NCBI RefSeq assembly: GCF_003319185.1
Contig: NZ_QOHJ01000005.1
Span: forward strand, 1-64,000
From: Blastococcus sp. TF02A-30
GTDB taxonomy: Bacteria; Actinomycetota; Actinomycetes; Mycobacteriales; Geodermatophilaceae
DNA: 64,000 nt
Direction: 5' to 3'
Below are positions 1-10,521 of this stretch, piece after piece (position 1 is the first letter of the stretch; each line of letters begins with the position of its first letter). Position numbers and translations under genes: made by a program. The notes beneath the pieces were generated by a model that saw only the letters and a list, made by a program, of their open reading frames with translations, made no database searches and was not told the DNA's origin.

Positions 1-210
1 CGCAGAAAACCCACCCTCACGGGCTTCGCTCCTGGCTGGATGTCCAACACTACGCCGGTTTCCAGCGCTCCACCTGACCGGGGGGCTGGTCCGGCGGCCC
101 TTCCGGGCCGCGCGGCGCATGGAGAACCATACACGACATCCGAGGGCGGTGTGCAAGCCCCCGGGACGCGGTCCGCGTCACACCTCTCGGCGCCGTGCGG
201 CCGGGGGCTC
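1..210. other. Left edge, no firm gene
   Basis: Downstream of dapB I see no convincing gene. A minus-strand reading frame starting with GTG at position 50 runs off the left edge (16 residues beginning VLDIQPGAKPV). It is preceded at once by an in-frame TAG and has only a weak ribosome site, so it may or may not be the start of the next gene. Confidence 0.4.
94..111 (-). terminator. Hairpin after dapB
   Basis: GCGGCCC, loop TTCC, GGGCCGC: a perfect 7-bp stem about 100 bases beyond the dapB stop. There is no clear T-run, as is usual for actinobacterial terminators, so the role is inferred from position. Confidence 0.45.
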
Positions 211-1417
<1,207 letters not shown>

Positions 1418-1427
1418 GCGCTCTTCC

Positions 1428-2789
1428 TCAGAGCCGGTCCAGGTCGGACTCGCGGTAGGGACCGACCACGGCCAGGCTCGTCTCCCGCCCGAACAGGTCC
1501 GCGGCCACCTCACGCACCTGCACCTCGTCGACGGCGTCGAGCCGGGCGAGCACCTCGCGCACCGGGAGGTACTCCCCGTAGGCGAGCTCGCTCTTGCCCA
1601 GCCGGCTCATGCGGGAGCCGGTGTCCTCGAGGCCGAGCACCATGCCGCCCTTGAGCTGGCCCTGGGCGCGCACGACCTCCTCGGGCGTGAGGCCCTCGGC
1701 GGCGACGCGGGCGAGCTCCTCGCGCACGATGCGCAGCACCTCGGGCACCCGCTTCTTCGAGCACCCCGCGTAGACGGAGAACGAGCCGGTGCCGGCGTAG
1801 TGGGTGAGCGCCGAGCCGACGCTGTAGACCAGGCCGCGCTTCTCCCGGATCTCCTGGAACAGCCGCGAGCTCATCCCACCACCGACCGCGGCGTCCAGGA
1901 CGGCGGCCGCGTACCGGCGGTCGTCGAGCCGGCCCAGCGCCGTGGAGCCGAGCAGCAGGTGCGTCTGCTCCGTGCGCCGGGAGATCAGGCCCGTGGCGCG
2001 CGCCGGGCGCAGCGACCCCTCCTCGCCGCGGCGCAGCGGCGCCGGGCGCGCATCCCCCGTCAGCCGGTCGCCGAACGCGGCGGTGACCAGTTCGAGGACC
2101 TGCTGGTGGTCGACCCGGCCGGCCGCGGCGACCACCATCGACGGCATCGCGTACCGCTGCCGGTACCAGCCGTCGACGTCGTCCCGGGTGAGCGACTCGA
2201 TGGACTCGACGGTGCCCAGCACCGAGCGACCGAGCGGGGTGTCGCCGTACAGCGTCTCGGCGAACAGGTCGTGCACGGCGTCGGAGGGCTCGTCGTCGCG
2301 CATGGCGATCTCCTCGAGCACCACCGTCCGCTCCGACTCGAGGTCCGCGGCGGTGTTGCGCGCCTCCGTCACCAGGTCGGCGAGCAGCGTGACCGCGAGC
2401 GGCAGGTCCGAGGCGAGCACGTTCGCGTAGTAGCAGGTGTGCTCCTTCGCGGTGAACGCGTTCATCTCACCGCCGACCGCGTCCATCGCCGTGGCGATCT
2501 CCAGCGCGCTGCGCGACGCCGTCCCCTTGAAGAGCAGGTGCTCCAGGAAGTGGGACGAGCCGGCGACCGCGGGCGTCTCGTCACGGGACCCAACGCCGAC
2601 CCAGATGCCGAGCGTCGCCGACAGCACGCCGGGCATCGTCTCGGTCAGGACGCGCAGGCCTCCCGGGAGCTCGGTGCGCTCCACCCGGCCGCCGACCTCG
2701 TCGAGGTCGAGCAGCACGGTCTCCCCGACGGGAACCGGGGCGGGTGCAGCAGCACCCGCCCCGGCCCCGATCACATCAGTCGTGGTCAC
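1428..2789 (-). CDS. M16 family zinc peptidase (pitrilysin-like)
   Basis: A 453-aa zinc metalloprotease of the M16 family with the inverted zinc motif HFLEH near residue 81, followed about 75 residues later by the third-ligand region (ENAFTAKEH-type helix, here [12 protein letters not shown], then the Glu in [12 protein letters not shown]). A C-terminal M16 half-domain contains the characteristic R-Y segment in [10 protein letters not shown]. Homologues sit directly after pnp in many actinobacteria (Rv2782c in M. tuberculosis) and are soluble cytoplasmic proteases of unclear substrate. Its GTG start overlaps the pnp stop by 4 bases, indicating translational coupling. The first 20 residues are Ala/Pro-rich. 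Confidence 0.93.
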   Translation of the reverse strand: MTTTDVIGAGAGAAAPAPVPVGETVLLDLDEVGGRVERTELPGGLRVLTETMPGVLSATLGIWVGVGSRDETPAVAGSSHFLEHLLFKGTASRSALEIATAMDAVGGEMNAFTAKEHTCYYANVLASDLPLAVTLLADLVTEARNTAADLESERTVVLEEIAMRDDEPSDAVHDLFAETLYGDTPLGRSVLGTVESIESLTRDDVDGWYRQRYAMPSMVVAAAGRVDHQQVLELVTAAFGDRLTGDARPAPLRRGEEGSLRPARATGLISRRTEQTHLLLGSTALGRLDDRRYAAAVLDAAVGGGMSSRLFQEIREKRGLVYSVGSALTHYAGTGSFSVYAGCSKKRVPEVLRIVREELARVAAEGLTPEEVVRAQGQLKGGMVLGLEDTGSRMSRLGKSELAYGEYLPVREVLARLDAVDEVQVREVAADLFGRETSLAVVGPYRESDLDRL

Positions 2790-5053
2790 TCACCCGCGGG
2801 TGCAGCGGCCTCGGCGGGGGCCTCCGCAGCGGCGTCGGCCGAGCCCTCGGCAGCGACCGGCACGAGGCTGATCTTGCCGCGGGCGTCGATGTCGGTGATC
2901 TCCACCTGCATCTTGTCGCCGACGTTCGCCACGTCCTCGACCTTGCCGATGCGCTTGCCGCCACCGAGCTTGCTGATGTGCACCAGCCCGTCCTTGCCCG
3001 GGAGCAGGGAGACGAAGGCGCCGAACGGCGTGGTCTTGACGACCGTGCCGAGGAAGCGCTCGCCCACCTTGGGCATCTGCGGGTTGGCGATGGCGTTGAT
3101 CCGGTCCACCGCGGCCTGGGCCGAGGGGCCGTCGGACGCGCCGACGTAGATCGTGCCGTCGTCCTCGATGGTGATGTCGGCGCCGGTCTCGTCCTGGATC
3201 GCGTTGATCATCTGGCCCTTGGGGCCGATGACCGCACCGATCTTGTCGACCGGGATGCGCACCGTGGTCACGCGCGGGGCGTACGGGCTCATCTCGTCGG
3301 GGGCGTCGATGGCCTCGTTCATCACGTCGAGGATGTGCAGGCGGGCGGCGCGGGCCTGGGTCAGCGCCTGGGCGAGCACGTCGGACGGGATGCCGTCGAG
3401 CTTGGTGTCCAGCTGCAGCGCGGTGACGAACTCCCGCGTGCCGGCGACCTTGAAGTCCATGTCCCCGAAGGCGTCCTCGGCACCGAGGATGTCGGTGAGC
3501 GCGACGTACTCGGTCTTGCCGTCGACCTCGTCGGAGACCAGGCCCATGGCGATGCCGGCGACCGGCGCCTTCAGCGGCACACCGGCGTTGAGCAGGGCCA
3601 GCGTCGAGGCGCAGACCGAACCCATCGAGGTGGACCCGTTGGAGCCCAGCGCCTCGGACACCTGGCGGATCGCGTAGGGGAACTCCTCGCGGTCCGGCAG
3701 CACCGGCACCAGCGCGCGCTCGGCGAGCGCGCCGTGGCCGATCTCGCGCCGCTTGGGCGAGCCCACGCGGCCGGTCTCACCGGTGGAGTACGGCGGGAAG
3801 TTGTAGTTGTGCATGTAGCGCTTGCGGTTCACCGGCGAGAGCGTGTCCAGCTGCTGCTCCATGCGGAGCATGTTCAGCGTGGTGACGCCCAGGATCTGGG
3901 TCTCGCCGCGCTCGAACAGCGCCGAGCCGTGCACCCGCGGGATGACCTCGACCTCGGCCGACAGCGGCCGGATGTCGGTGAGGCCACGACCGTCGATGCG
4001 GACCTTGTCGCGCAGGATGCGCTGCCGCACGACCTTCTTGGTGACGGCGCGGAAGGCCCCGGAGATCTCCTTCTCGCGGCCCTCGAACTGGCCGGCCAGC
4101 GCGGCCTTGACCTCGTCCTTGAGCGCGTCGGTGGCCTCCTCGCGCTCCTGCTTGCCGGCGATCTGCTGCGCCTGGGCCAGCTTGTCGCCGACCTGCGCCT
4201 CGACGGCGGCGTAGACGTCGTCCTGGTAGTCCAGGAAGCGCGGGAAGTCGGCGACCGGCTTGGCGGCCTTCTCGGCCATGGCCGACTGCGCGTCGCACAG
4301 CGCCTTGATGAAGGGCTTGGCGGCCTCGAGGCCCTGGGCCACGACCTCCTCGGTCGGGGCGGTGGCACCACCGGCGACCAGCTCGATGGTCTTCTCGGTG
4401 GCCTCGGCCTCGACCATCATGATCGCGACGTCGCCGTCCGGGAGGACGCGACCGGCGACGACCATGTCGAAGATGGCGTCCTCGAGCTCGGCGTGCGTCG
4501 GGAAGGCGACCCACTGGCCGCGGATGAGCGCGACGCGGGTGCCGCCGACCGGGCCGGAGAACGGCAGGCCGGAGAGCTGGGTCGACGCCGAGGCGCCGTT
4601 GATGGCGAGCACGTCGTACAGGTGGTCGGGGTCCAGGGACATGACCGTGATGACGACCTGGACCTCGTTGCGCAGGCCCTTGGCGAACGTCGGCCGCAGC
4701 GGGCGGTCGATGAGGCGGCAGGTCAGGATCGCGTCCTCGGAGGGGCGGCCCTCGCGGCGGAAGAACGAGCCGGGGATGCGGCCCGCGGCGTACATCCGCT
4801 CCTCGACGTCGACGGTCAGCGGGAAGAAGTCGAACTGCTCCTTGGGCTGACGGCCGGCCGTGGTGGCCGACAGCAGCATGCTGTCGCCCATCGTGACGAC
4901 GACGGAGCCGGCGGCCTGCTTGGCGAGGCGGCCGGTCTCGAAGGTGATGGTGCGGCTGCCGAAGCTGCCGTTGTCGATGACCGCGGTCGCGGTGGTGACC
5001 CCGTCCTCGGGGTCGAACTCGGCGGCGGTGCTGCCGGTGGTGGGTGCGGACAT
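2786..5053 (-). CDS. pnp: Polyribonucleotide nucleotidyltransferase (PNPase)
   Basis: 3'-5' phosphorolytic exoribonuclease, and in actinobacteria also a GDP/ppGpp-related synthase by older literature (guanosine pentaphosphate synthetase). The 755-aa protein shows two RNase PH repeats separated by an all-helical linker, then a KH domain with [17 protein letters not shown] and an S1 domain with [13 protein letters not shown] and DGLVHIS, then an Ala/Glu tail. ATG at 5053 is preceded by AGAAGGA, a good ribosome site; the frame continues upstream without family sequence. It is followed with a 4-base overlap by the M16 protease. rpsO-terminator sequence lies just upstream, so pnp has its own promoter in 5054-5285. 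Confidence 0.97.
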   Translation of the reverse strand: MSAPTTGSTAAEFDPEDGVTTATAVIDNGSFGSRTITFETGRLAKQAAGSVVVTMGDSMLLSATTAGRQPKEQFDFFPLTVDVEERMYAAGRIPGSFFRREGRPSEDAILTCRLIDRPLRPTFAKGLRNEVQVVITVMSLDPDHLYDVLAINGASASTQLSGLPFSGPVGGTRVALIRGQWVAFPTHAELEDAIFDMVVAGRVLPDGDVAIMMVEAEATEKTIELVAGGATAPTEEVVAQGLEAAKPFIKALCDAQSAMAEKAAKPVADFPRFLDYQDDVYAAVEAQVGDKLAQAQQIAGKQEREEATDALKDEVKAALAGQFEGREKEISGAFRAVTKKVVRQRILRDKVRIDGRGLTDIRPLSAEVEVIPRVHGSALFERGETQILGVTTLNMLRMEQQLDTLSPVNRKRYMHNYNFPPYSTGETGRVGSPKRREIGHGALAERALVPVLPDREEFPYAIRQVSEALGSNGSTSMGSVCASTLALLNAGVPLKAPVAGIAMGLVSDEVDGKTEYVALTDILGAEDAFGDMDFKVAGTREFVTALQLDTKLDGIPSDVLAQALTQARAARLHILDVMNEAIDAPDEMSPYAPRVTTVRIPVDKIGAVIGPKGQMINAIQDETGADITIEDDGTIYVGASDGPSAQAAVDRINAIANPQMPKVGERFLGTVVKTTPFGAFVSLLPGKDGLVHISKLGGGKRIGKVEDVANVGDKMQVEITDIDARGKISLVPVAAEGSADAAAEAPAEAAAPAGE

Positions 5054-5285
5054 GTGTCCTTCTCTCTTCTCGTCGCCACCGGCCTCGTACCGGTTCGCGA
5101 CTCCTCTTCGCGGCGAGCCTCGCCGTCTGCGTCCGGGGCGACCGGTGCTCGATCGAAGCCCTCGGGCCGTGCCGTTCCCCTCCTGGGGTCCGGCCACTCC
5201 TCCCGGGGGCCACTACCGAGGACCGGCCCTTCGCGGACGGCCGACGGGGTACCCGCCTGGCTCGTGCGGCGGGTGCCGCACGAGA
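5054..5285. promoter_or_regulatory. pnp leader and promoter region
   Basis: The 230-base gap between the rpsO terminator and the pnp ATG should hold the pnp promoter and 5' leader. I see several GC-rich inverted repeats but no clear -10/-35 pair. pnp leaders in other bacteria are targets of autoregulation; nothing here proves it. Confidence 0.35.
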
Positions 5286-5323
5286 GAGGGGACCGTTCCC
5301 GGTGCTCCGGGAGCGGTCCCCTC
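5286..5323 (-). terminator. rpsO terminator
   Basis: A strong hairpin: GAGGGGACCG (5286-5295) pairs with CGGTCCCCTC (5314-5323), and the inner TCCCGG/CCGGGA extends the stem. It begins 7 bases beyond the rpsO stop and separates rpsO from pnp. Confidence 0.85.
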
Positions 5324-5329
5324 GACGTG

Positions 5330-5599
5330 CTAGCGGCGCAGACCGAGCCGCTCGATGAGCGAGCGGTACCGGTTGATGTCGGTCTTCGCCAGGTAGTTGA
5401 GCAGCCGGCGACGACGGCCGACCAGCAGCAGCAGGCCGCGCCGGCTGTGGTGGTCGTGCTTGTGCATCTTCAGGTGCTCGGTCAGGTCGCTGATCCGGCG
5501 GGTCAGCATCGCGACCTGCACCTCGGGCGAGCCGGTGTCGTTCTCGACCGTGGCGTACTCGGTCATGATCTGCTTCTTGAGCGCGCTCTCGAGCGCCAT
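5330..5599 (-). CDS. rpsO: 30S ribosomal protein S15
   Basis: Small-subunit protein binding the 16S rRNA three-way junction. At 89 aa it has the standard length and the family signature: the N-terminal TGSPEVQ, then [16 protein letters not shown] and [11 protein letters not shown] at 5599 follows CCGGAGGCGATCC, a strong ribosome site. The usual order rpsO then pnp is kept, but a strong terminator stands between them. A short hairpin lies in its leader. Confidence 0.98.
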   Translation of the reverse strand: MALESALKKQIMTEYATVENDTGSPEVQVAMLTRRISDLTEHLKMHKHDHHSRRGLLLLVGRRRRLLNYLAKTDINRYRSLIERLGLRR

Positions 5600-5627
5600 G
5601 GATCGCCTCCGGGGCGGGTCACGTGTG

Positions 5628-5651
5628 GCCCCCGGTCTGACTCACGGGGGC
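5628..5651 (-). promoter_or_regulatory. Hairpin in the rpsO leader
   Basis: GCCCCCG and CGGGGGC form a 7-bp stem about 30 bases upstream of the rpsO start. S15 represses its own mRNA through leader structures in several phyla, so this could be part of such an element; it could equally be a weak ribF terminator. Confidence 0.35.
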
Positions 5652-5703
5652 AGGTTGCACACAGGCCGCGCAGACGCGGCCGCGATCAGACTACCAGCGG
5701 GCG

Positions 5704-6663
5704 CTAGAGCCCCAGCACCGATCGGGTGTCGGCGACGTCCCGCGCCATGGCTGCGACCAAGGCGTCGACGTCCGGGAACGCGGCCATGGGACGCAGCCTG
5801 CGGACGAACTCCACGCCCACGTGCTCGCCGTACAGGTCGCCGTCGTAGTCGAGGACGTAGGCCTCGACCGTGCGCCGCGACCCCTGGAACGTCGGGTTGG
5901 TGCCGACCGAGATCGCCGCCGGGAACCGCTCCCGGCTGGCGCCGCTGCGCGGGTCGCGGGTGACCAGGTGGCCGGCGTAGACGCCGTCGGCCGGGATCGC
6001 GGTGTACTGCGGGGTCTCGACGTTGGCGGTCGGGTACCCGAGCTCCCGGCCGCGCCGGTCCCCCCGGACGACGACGCCGTCGACGCGGTGCGGGCGGCCG
6101 AGGGCGCGCGCGGCCGACTCCATGTCGCCGGCGGCCACGCAGGCCCGGGTGTAGGTGGAGGAGATCGTCACGTCGGCGCCGTCGGCGGTGTCCTGGGCGA
6201 GCGGGACGCCCTCGACGGCGAAGCCGAAGCGGCGGCCCTCCTCGGTGAGGGTGGCGACGGTGCCCGCGGCCTTGTGCCCGTAGGTGAAGTTCTGGCCCAC
6301 CACGACCTGCGCGGCGTGCAGGTGCTCGACCAGCACGGTGTGCGTGAACGTCTCCGGCGGCAGCCGCATGAAGTCGGCGGTGAACGGCAGCACGCACATG
6401 GCGTCGACGCCGAGCTCGGCCACCAGCTCGGCCTTGCGGTCCATGCTGGTGAGGATCGCCGGGTGCGAGCCGGGGCGGATCACCTCGGCCGGGTGCGGGT
6501 CGAAGGTCAGCAGCAGGCAGGGCCGGCGCATCGCCCGGGCGCGGGCGACCGCGGTGCCGATCAGCGACTGGTGCCCCCGGTGGACGCCGTCGTACATCCC
6601 GACCGTGACGACCGTCCGCCCGAGGTCACCCGGGGTGGCCTCCAGGCCCCGCCAGCGCAGCAT
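5704..6663 (-). CDS. ribF: Bifunctional riboflavin kinase / FAD synthetase
   Basis: Makes FMN from riboflavin and FAD from FMN. The 319-aa protein has the N-terminal nucleotidyltransferase module with GMYDGVHRGHQ (the HxGH-like adenylylation motif) and the ISSTYTR segment, and the C-terminal kinase module with GRELGYPTANVE and the SVGTNPTF segment. Length is normal for the family. ATG at 6663. The order truB...ribF-rpsO is common in actinobacteria; here ilvE and a haem monooxygenase gene have been inserted between truB and ribF. Confidence 0.96.
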   Translation of the reverse strand: MLRWRGLEATPGDLGRTVVTVGMYDGVHRGHQSLIGTAVARARAMRRPCLLLTFDPHPAEVIRPGSHPAILTSMDRKAELVAELGVDAMCVLPFTADFMRLPPETFTHTVLVEHLHAAQVVVGQNFTYGHKAAGTVATLTEEGRRFGFAVEGVPLAQDTADGADVTISSTYTRACVAAGDMESAARALGRPHRVDGVVVRGDRRGRELGYPTANVETPQYTAIPADGVYAGHLVTRDPRSGASRERFPAAISVGTNPTFQGSRRTVEAYVLDYDGDLYGEHVGVEFVRRLRPMAAFPDVDALVAAMARDVADTRSVLGL

Positions 6664-6690
6664 CGTCTACCCGACCCGCCCAGCCCGCCC

Positions 6691-7830
6691 TCAGCCGACC
6701 CGGTGCAGCCAGCCGTGGGTGTCGGCCACCCGCCCGTGCTGGATGTCGAGCAGCGCCGCGCGCAGCCGCGTGGTGAGCGGACCTGGCTCCCCGTCGCCGA
6801 CGGTGAAGTCGCCCGTGCGCGCCTTGACCTCGCCGACCGGCGTGATGACCGCTGCCGTGCCGCAGGCGAAGGTCTCGGTGACGGTGCCGTCGAGGACGCC
6901 GCGCCGCCACTCCTCGAGGCTGTACTTGCGCTCCGTCACGCGGTGGCCCAGCTCGCGGGCGAGGGTGATCAGCGAGTCGCGCGTGATGCCGGGCAGCAGC
7001 GTGCCGGAGAGCTCGGGGGTGACCAGCTCGGCGTCGTCCCCGGAGCCGAGGACGAAGAACAGGTTCATCCCGCCCAGCTCCTCGATGTAGCGCTTCTCCA
7101 CGGCGTCGAGGTAGACCACCTGGTCGCAGCCGAGGGCGCTGGCCTCCTGCTGCGGGAGCAGGCTGGCCGCGTAGTTGCCGGCGCACTTGACGTCGCCGGT
7201 GCCGCCGGGCGCGGCCCGGACGTAGTCCTCGGAGACGTACACCGAGACCGGGCGCACGCCGCGCGGGAAGTACGCACCGGCCGGGCTGGCGACGACCAGG
7301 AACAGGTACTCGTGCGCCGGGCGGACACCGAGGAACGACTCGCTGGCCAGCTGGTAGGGGCGCAGGTACAGCGTCTGGTCCGGGCCGGTGGGCACCCAGT
7401 CGCGGTCGGCGTCCACGAGCGCGTCCACGGCGGCGAGGAACGCCTCCTCCGGCACCGGCGGCATCGCCAGGCGCTGGGCGCTGCGGACGAAGCGGGCCGC
7501 GTTGGCCTGGGGGCGGAAGGTCGCCACGCTGCCGTCGGGCTGGGCGTAGGCCTTGAGCCCCTCGAAGATCGACTGCGCGTAGTGCAGGGCGGCGGTACCG
7601 GGGTCCAGCTGCAGCGGCGCGTACTGCGTCAGCCGGGCGTCGTACCAGCCGCGCCCGGCCTCGTACCGGGCCACGAACATGGAGTCGGTGAAGTAGCGGC
7701 CGAACCCGGGGTCGGCCAGCAGCTGCTCGCGCTCCGCCGCGGGCCGGCGGACGACGTCCTCCACGACCACCGGCACGCCCTCGACGAAGGTCCGCGAGGA
7801 GGTACGGCTGTCGGCGATCGTGTCGGTCAT
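6691..7830 (-). CDS. ilvE: Branched-chain amino acid aminotransferase
   Basis: PLP enzyme that interconverts Leu, Ile and Val with their 2-oxo acids. The 379-aa protein is the long fold-type-IV class: HYAQSIFEGLKAY near the N-terminus, the PLP-lysine region TGDVKCAGNYAASL, the family stretch LGGMNLFFV, and the C-terminal ACGTAAVITPVG that binds the cofactor phosphate. ATG at 7830 is preceded by GGGTGGGAG. A longer in-frame reading to 8247 only overlaps the neighbouring gene in another frame. It is separated from the upstream monooxygenase gene by a hairpin and from ribF by 27 bases. Confidence 0.96.
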   Translation of the reverse strand: MTDTIADSRTSSRTFVEGVPVVVEDVVRRPAAEREQLLADPGFGRYFTDSMFVARYEAGRGWYDARLTQYAPLQLDPGTAALHYAQSIFEGLKAYAQPDGSVATFRPQANAARFVRSAQRLAMPPVPEEAFLAAVDALVDADRDWVPTGPDQTLYLRPYQLASESFLGVRPAHEYLFLVVASPAGAYFPRGVRPVSVYVSEDYVRAAPGGTGDVKCAGNYAASLLPQQEASALGCDQVVYLDAVEKRYIEELGGMNLFFVLGSGDDAELVTPELSGTLLPGITRDSLITLARELGHRVTERKYSLEEWRRGVLDGTVTETFACGTAAVITPVGEVKARTGDFTVGDGEPGPLTTRLRAALLDIQHGRVADTHGWLHRVG

Positions 7831-7856
7831 GTCTCCCACCCGAGGTCGTTCCGGCA

Positions 7857-7881
7857 CCGGCCCCGCGGCGTGCGGGACCGG
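7857..7881 (-). terminator. Hairpin after the haem monooxygenase gene
   Basis: On the minus strand CCGGTCCCGC pairs with GCGGGGCCGG around a 5-base loop, with one U-G wobble that works only in the minus-strand transcript. It lies 20 bases after the monooxygenase stop and before ilvE. Confidence 0.6.
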
Positions 7882-7901
7882 CGCCGTCACACTAACCCCG
7901 G

Positions 7902-8240
7902 TCAGCCCTGGGTCTGCTGCTCGCCCTTCGGGCCGGCGGTCTCGAGCACCTCGTAGGTCCACACGTGGGCCGAGTGCGGCGCCGCGGAGGCGAGCGTGTC
8001 GCCGCCCCCGTCGTGCGCGCGGTCGAAGTCCTGACCCGACTGCCAGGCCTCGTAGGCCTCGACGCTGCTCCACCGCGTGTAGACCAGGTACTGGTCGGTG
8101 CCCTCCACCGGCCGCAGCAGCTCGAACCACTCGAAACCCGGTGTGCTCTCCACCGCGCCCGCACGGCCGCGGAACCGCTCCTCGAAGCGCTCCTGCTTGT
8201 CCTTGGGCACGGTGACCGCGTTGATCTTGACGACGCTCAT
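7902..8240 (-). CDS. MhuD-like haem-degrading monooxygenase (ABM fold)
   Basis: A 112-aa single-domain antibiotic biosynthesis monooxygenase (ABM) protein. It begins MSVVKINAVTVP, closely like mycobacterial MhuD as I remember it (MPVVKINAIEVP), and keeps Asn7 and Trp66 (in EAYEAW), with a His at 76, one position off MhuD His75 after a one-residue insertion. In MhuD these residues hold and distort haem, which is opened to release iron and mycobilins. The loop 76-85 (HDGGGDT) differs. ATG at 8240. Flanked by truB and ilvE with no haem-uptake genes nearby, so the iron-recycling role is inferred from the residues. Confidence 0.82.
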   Translation of the reverse strand: MSVVKINAVTVPKDKQERFEERFRGRAGAVESTPGFEWFELLRPVEGTDQYLVYTRWSSVEAYEAWQSGQDFDRAHDGGGDTLASAAPHSAHVWTYEVLETAGPKGEQQTQG

Positions 8241-8290
8241 GGGCCACACCTTCCCGGGGCGGAGCGCGCTCAATCCCCCCGCGTCGGCCG

Positions 8291-9208
8291 TCAGGACGGC
8301 GGGAAGCCGACGACGACGCGGGCGGTGGACCCGGCGTCCTCGACGAGGGCAGCCAGCCGGCCGGCCGGGTCGAGGGCGGCGTGCACGCCCGGTGCGCCGG
8401 TGGCGGGGACCCGCTGGCCGTACCCGATGGCCCGTGCCTCGTCCTCGGTCAGGGCCCGCTCGGGGAAGACCAGCCGGGCCGCCTCGCTAAGGCCGAGGAA
8501 GCCGGTGCCGCCGTCGGCGACCAGCGCCGCTGCCGCCTCCTCGACCGGCGCCGCCTGCGCCGTGGAGAAGGGGCCCGAGACCGTGCGCCGCAGCTCGGTG
8601 AGGTGCCCGCCCACCCCCAGCGCGGCCCCGGCGTCGCGGGCGATCGCGCGGATGTAGGTGCCGGCGGTGCACTCGACGGTCACCTCGACGTCGAGCAGCT
8701 CCGCCTCCGGGCGGGCGATCCGGTGCACCTCGATGCGGTGCACTGTCACCGACCGGGGCGCCAGCTCGACGGCCTCCCCTGCCCGCACCCGGTCGTAGGA
8801 ACGGATCCCGGCCACCTTCACCGCGCTGACCGACGAGGGCACCTGCTGCAGCGGGCCGGTCTGCGCGGCCAGCGCGGCGCGCACGGCGTCGTCGTCCAGA
8901 CCCGCGGTGGAGGCGCTGGTGAGCACCTCGCCCTCGCGGTCGTCGGTGACCGTCGCCTGGCCGAGCCGGATCGTCGCCTCGTAGGTCTTGTCGTGCCCGC
9001 CGACGTAGCCCAGCAGCCGGGTGGCGGTGCCGACGCCGAGCACGAGCAGGCCGGTGGCCATCGGGTCGAGCGTGCCGGCGTGACCGACCTTGCGCACCGA
9101 GAGCGCCCGCCGGGCGCGGGCGACCACGTCGTGCGAGGTCATGCCGCCGGGCTTGTCGACCAGCAGCAGGCCGGGCGGGACGTCGGCGTCAGGGCGCTTG
9201 GGGCTCAC
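8291..9208 (-). CDS. truB: tRNA pseudouridine(55) synthase
   Basis: Makes pseudouridine 55 in the tRNA T-loop. The 305-aa protein has the family opening LLVDKPGGMTSHDVV, the catalytic-Asp motif HAGTLDPMATG, the KTYEATIRLG strand, and the RNA-binding ECTAGTYIRAIARD. The C-terminal part is a short PUA-like region. GTG start at 9208 overlaps the stop of the upstream MATE gene by 4 bases. Placement after rbfA-DHH-MATE is the standard actinobacterial order. Confidence 0.96.
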   Translation of the reverse strand: MSPKRPDADVPPGLLLVDKPGGMTSHDVVARARRALSVRKVGHAGTLDPMATGLLVLGVGTATRLLGYVGGHDKTYEATIRLGQATVTDDREGEVLTSASTAGLDDDAVRAALAAQTGPLQQVPSSVSAVKVAGIRSYDRVRAGEAVELAPRSVTVHRIEVHRIARPEAELLDVEVTVECTAGTYIRAIARDAGAALGVGGHLTELRRTVSGPFSTAQAAPVEEAAAALVADGGTGFLGLSEAARLVFPERALTEDEARAIGYGQRVPATGAPGVHAALDPAGRLAALVEDAGSTARVVVGFPPS

Positions 9209-10521
9209 CGGGCAACCGTCTCAGGCGCGGTCAGCCACCGGTCACCCGCCACCCGGGCCAGGACGCCCACCAGCCGCAGCCCGATGAACAGCGTCAGCCC
9301 GGTCCACACGCCGGCCAGGCCCCAGTCCAGCGGCCCGGACAGCAGCGACAGCGGCAGGAACCCCAGCAGGGCGGAGCCGATGGTGACCGTGCGCAGGTAC
9401 CCGACGTCGCCGGCGCCCATCAGCACCCCGTCCAGGGCGAACACCACACCGGCCAGCGGCTGGAAGCCGGCCAGGAACCACCAGACGAGCTCCGCCTGGT
9501 CGACCACGGCCGGGTCGTCGGTGAACAGCGCGGGCAGCACGCCGCGCAGCACCAGCAGGAGGCCACCGACCGCCAGCCCCGTGCCCAGCCCCCAGGCGAC
9601 CACCCGGCGGGCCGTGGCCCGCGCCCTCACCGGGTGCCCCGCGCCGAGGGCGTGCCCCACCAGGGTCTGCGCGGCGATCGCGTAGGCGTCCAGCACCAGG
9701 GCGAGGAAGAAGAACAGCTGCAGCGCGATCTGGTGCGCGCCCAGCTCCGCGGTGCCGGCCCGGGCGGCGACTCCGGCGGCGACGAGGAAGGACACCTGCA
9801 GCACGGCCGCCCGCAGCAGCAGGTCGCGGCCGATCACCAGCTGGGCGAGCACGGCCCGCGGGCGCGCGTGCCACCCGGCCCCCTCCCGGGCGAGCGCCCG
9901 CAGGAAGAGGGCGGCGGTGACCCCCTGGCCCAGCACGTTGGCGACCGCGGAGCCGGGCAGGCCCCAGCCGGCGACGTGCACCAGCAGCGGGCAGAGCACC
10001 AGGCTGACCAGGCTGCCGGCGAGCACGAACCGCACCGGGCGGCGCAGCTCCTGCACGCCGCGCAGCCAGCCGTTGCCCGCCAGGGACACCAGCAGCAGCG
10101 GGGCGCCGAGCGAGGCGATCCGCAGCCACTCCTCGCCGGCCTCGGCCACCGCTCCCCCGCCGCCGGCCAGGAGCCGGGTCAGCGGACCGGCGAGCACCTG
10201 GAAGACGAGGAGCACGACGACGCCCAGGGCGAGCGCGAGCCAGGTCGCCTGCACCCCCTCGTCGACGGCGCCGCGCCGGTCACCGGCCCCGGCCCGGCGG
10301 GCGGCGCGCGCCGTCGTGCCGTAGGCGAGGAAGTTGAGCAGCGCCGCGGCCCAGGCGAACAGCCCGCCGCCGACGGCGAGCCCGCCCAGCGCCACCGTGC
10401 CGAGGTTGCCCACCACCGCGGTGTCCACCAGCAGGTAGAGCGGCTCGGCCGCCAGCACGACCAGCGCCGGCAGCGCCAGGGAGAGGACCGACGGCTCGGG
10501 TGAGCCGGCGCGCTCAGCCAA
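9205..10521 (-). CDS. MATE family efflux transporter (DinF type)
   Basis: A 438-aa polytopic membrane protein with about twelve helices, of the MATE family, which exports drugs or metabolites in exchange for H+ or Na+. The opening PALVVLAAEPLYLLVDTAVV matches the DinF branch. The start used is a TTG at 10521; no ATG or GTG lies between it and the first helix. It overlaps the DHH gene stop by 8 bases and truB by 4, so it is embedded in the ribosome-maturation operon, as dinF (Rv2836c) is in M. tuberculosis. Substrate unknown. Confidence 0.9.
   Translation of the reverse strand: MAERAGSPEPSVLSLALPALVVLAAEPLYLLVDTAVVGNLGTVALGGLAVGGGLFAWAAALLNFLAYGTTARAARRAGAGDRRGAVDEGVQATWLALALGVVVLLVFQVLAGPLTRLLAGGGGAVAEAGEEWLRIASLGAPLLLVSLAGNGWLRGVQELRRPVRFVLAGSLVSLVLCPLLVHVAGWGLPGSAVANVLGQGVTAALFLRALAREGAGWHARPRAVLAQLVIGRDLLLRAAVLQVSFLVAAGVAARAGTAELGAHQIALQLFFFLALVLDAYAIAAQTLVGHALGAGHPVRARATARRVVAWGLGTGLAVGGLLLVLRGVLPALFTDDPAVVDQAELVWWFLAGFQPLAGVVFALDGVLMGAGDVGYLRTVTIGSALLGFLPLSLLSGPLDWGLAGVWTGLTLFIGLRLVGVLARVAGDRWLTAPETVAR

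Noticed and set aside
1-50. Minus-strand GTG reading frame at the left edge
   Set aside because: Only 16 residues visible and a weak ribosome site; not enough for a gene call.
2744-5707. Long plus-strand reading frame of nearly 1000 codons opposite pnp
   Set aside because: It is a shadow caused by high GC: composition is His/Asp/Val/Arg-rich without motifs and it covers pnp, rpsO and the M16 gene antisense.
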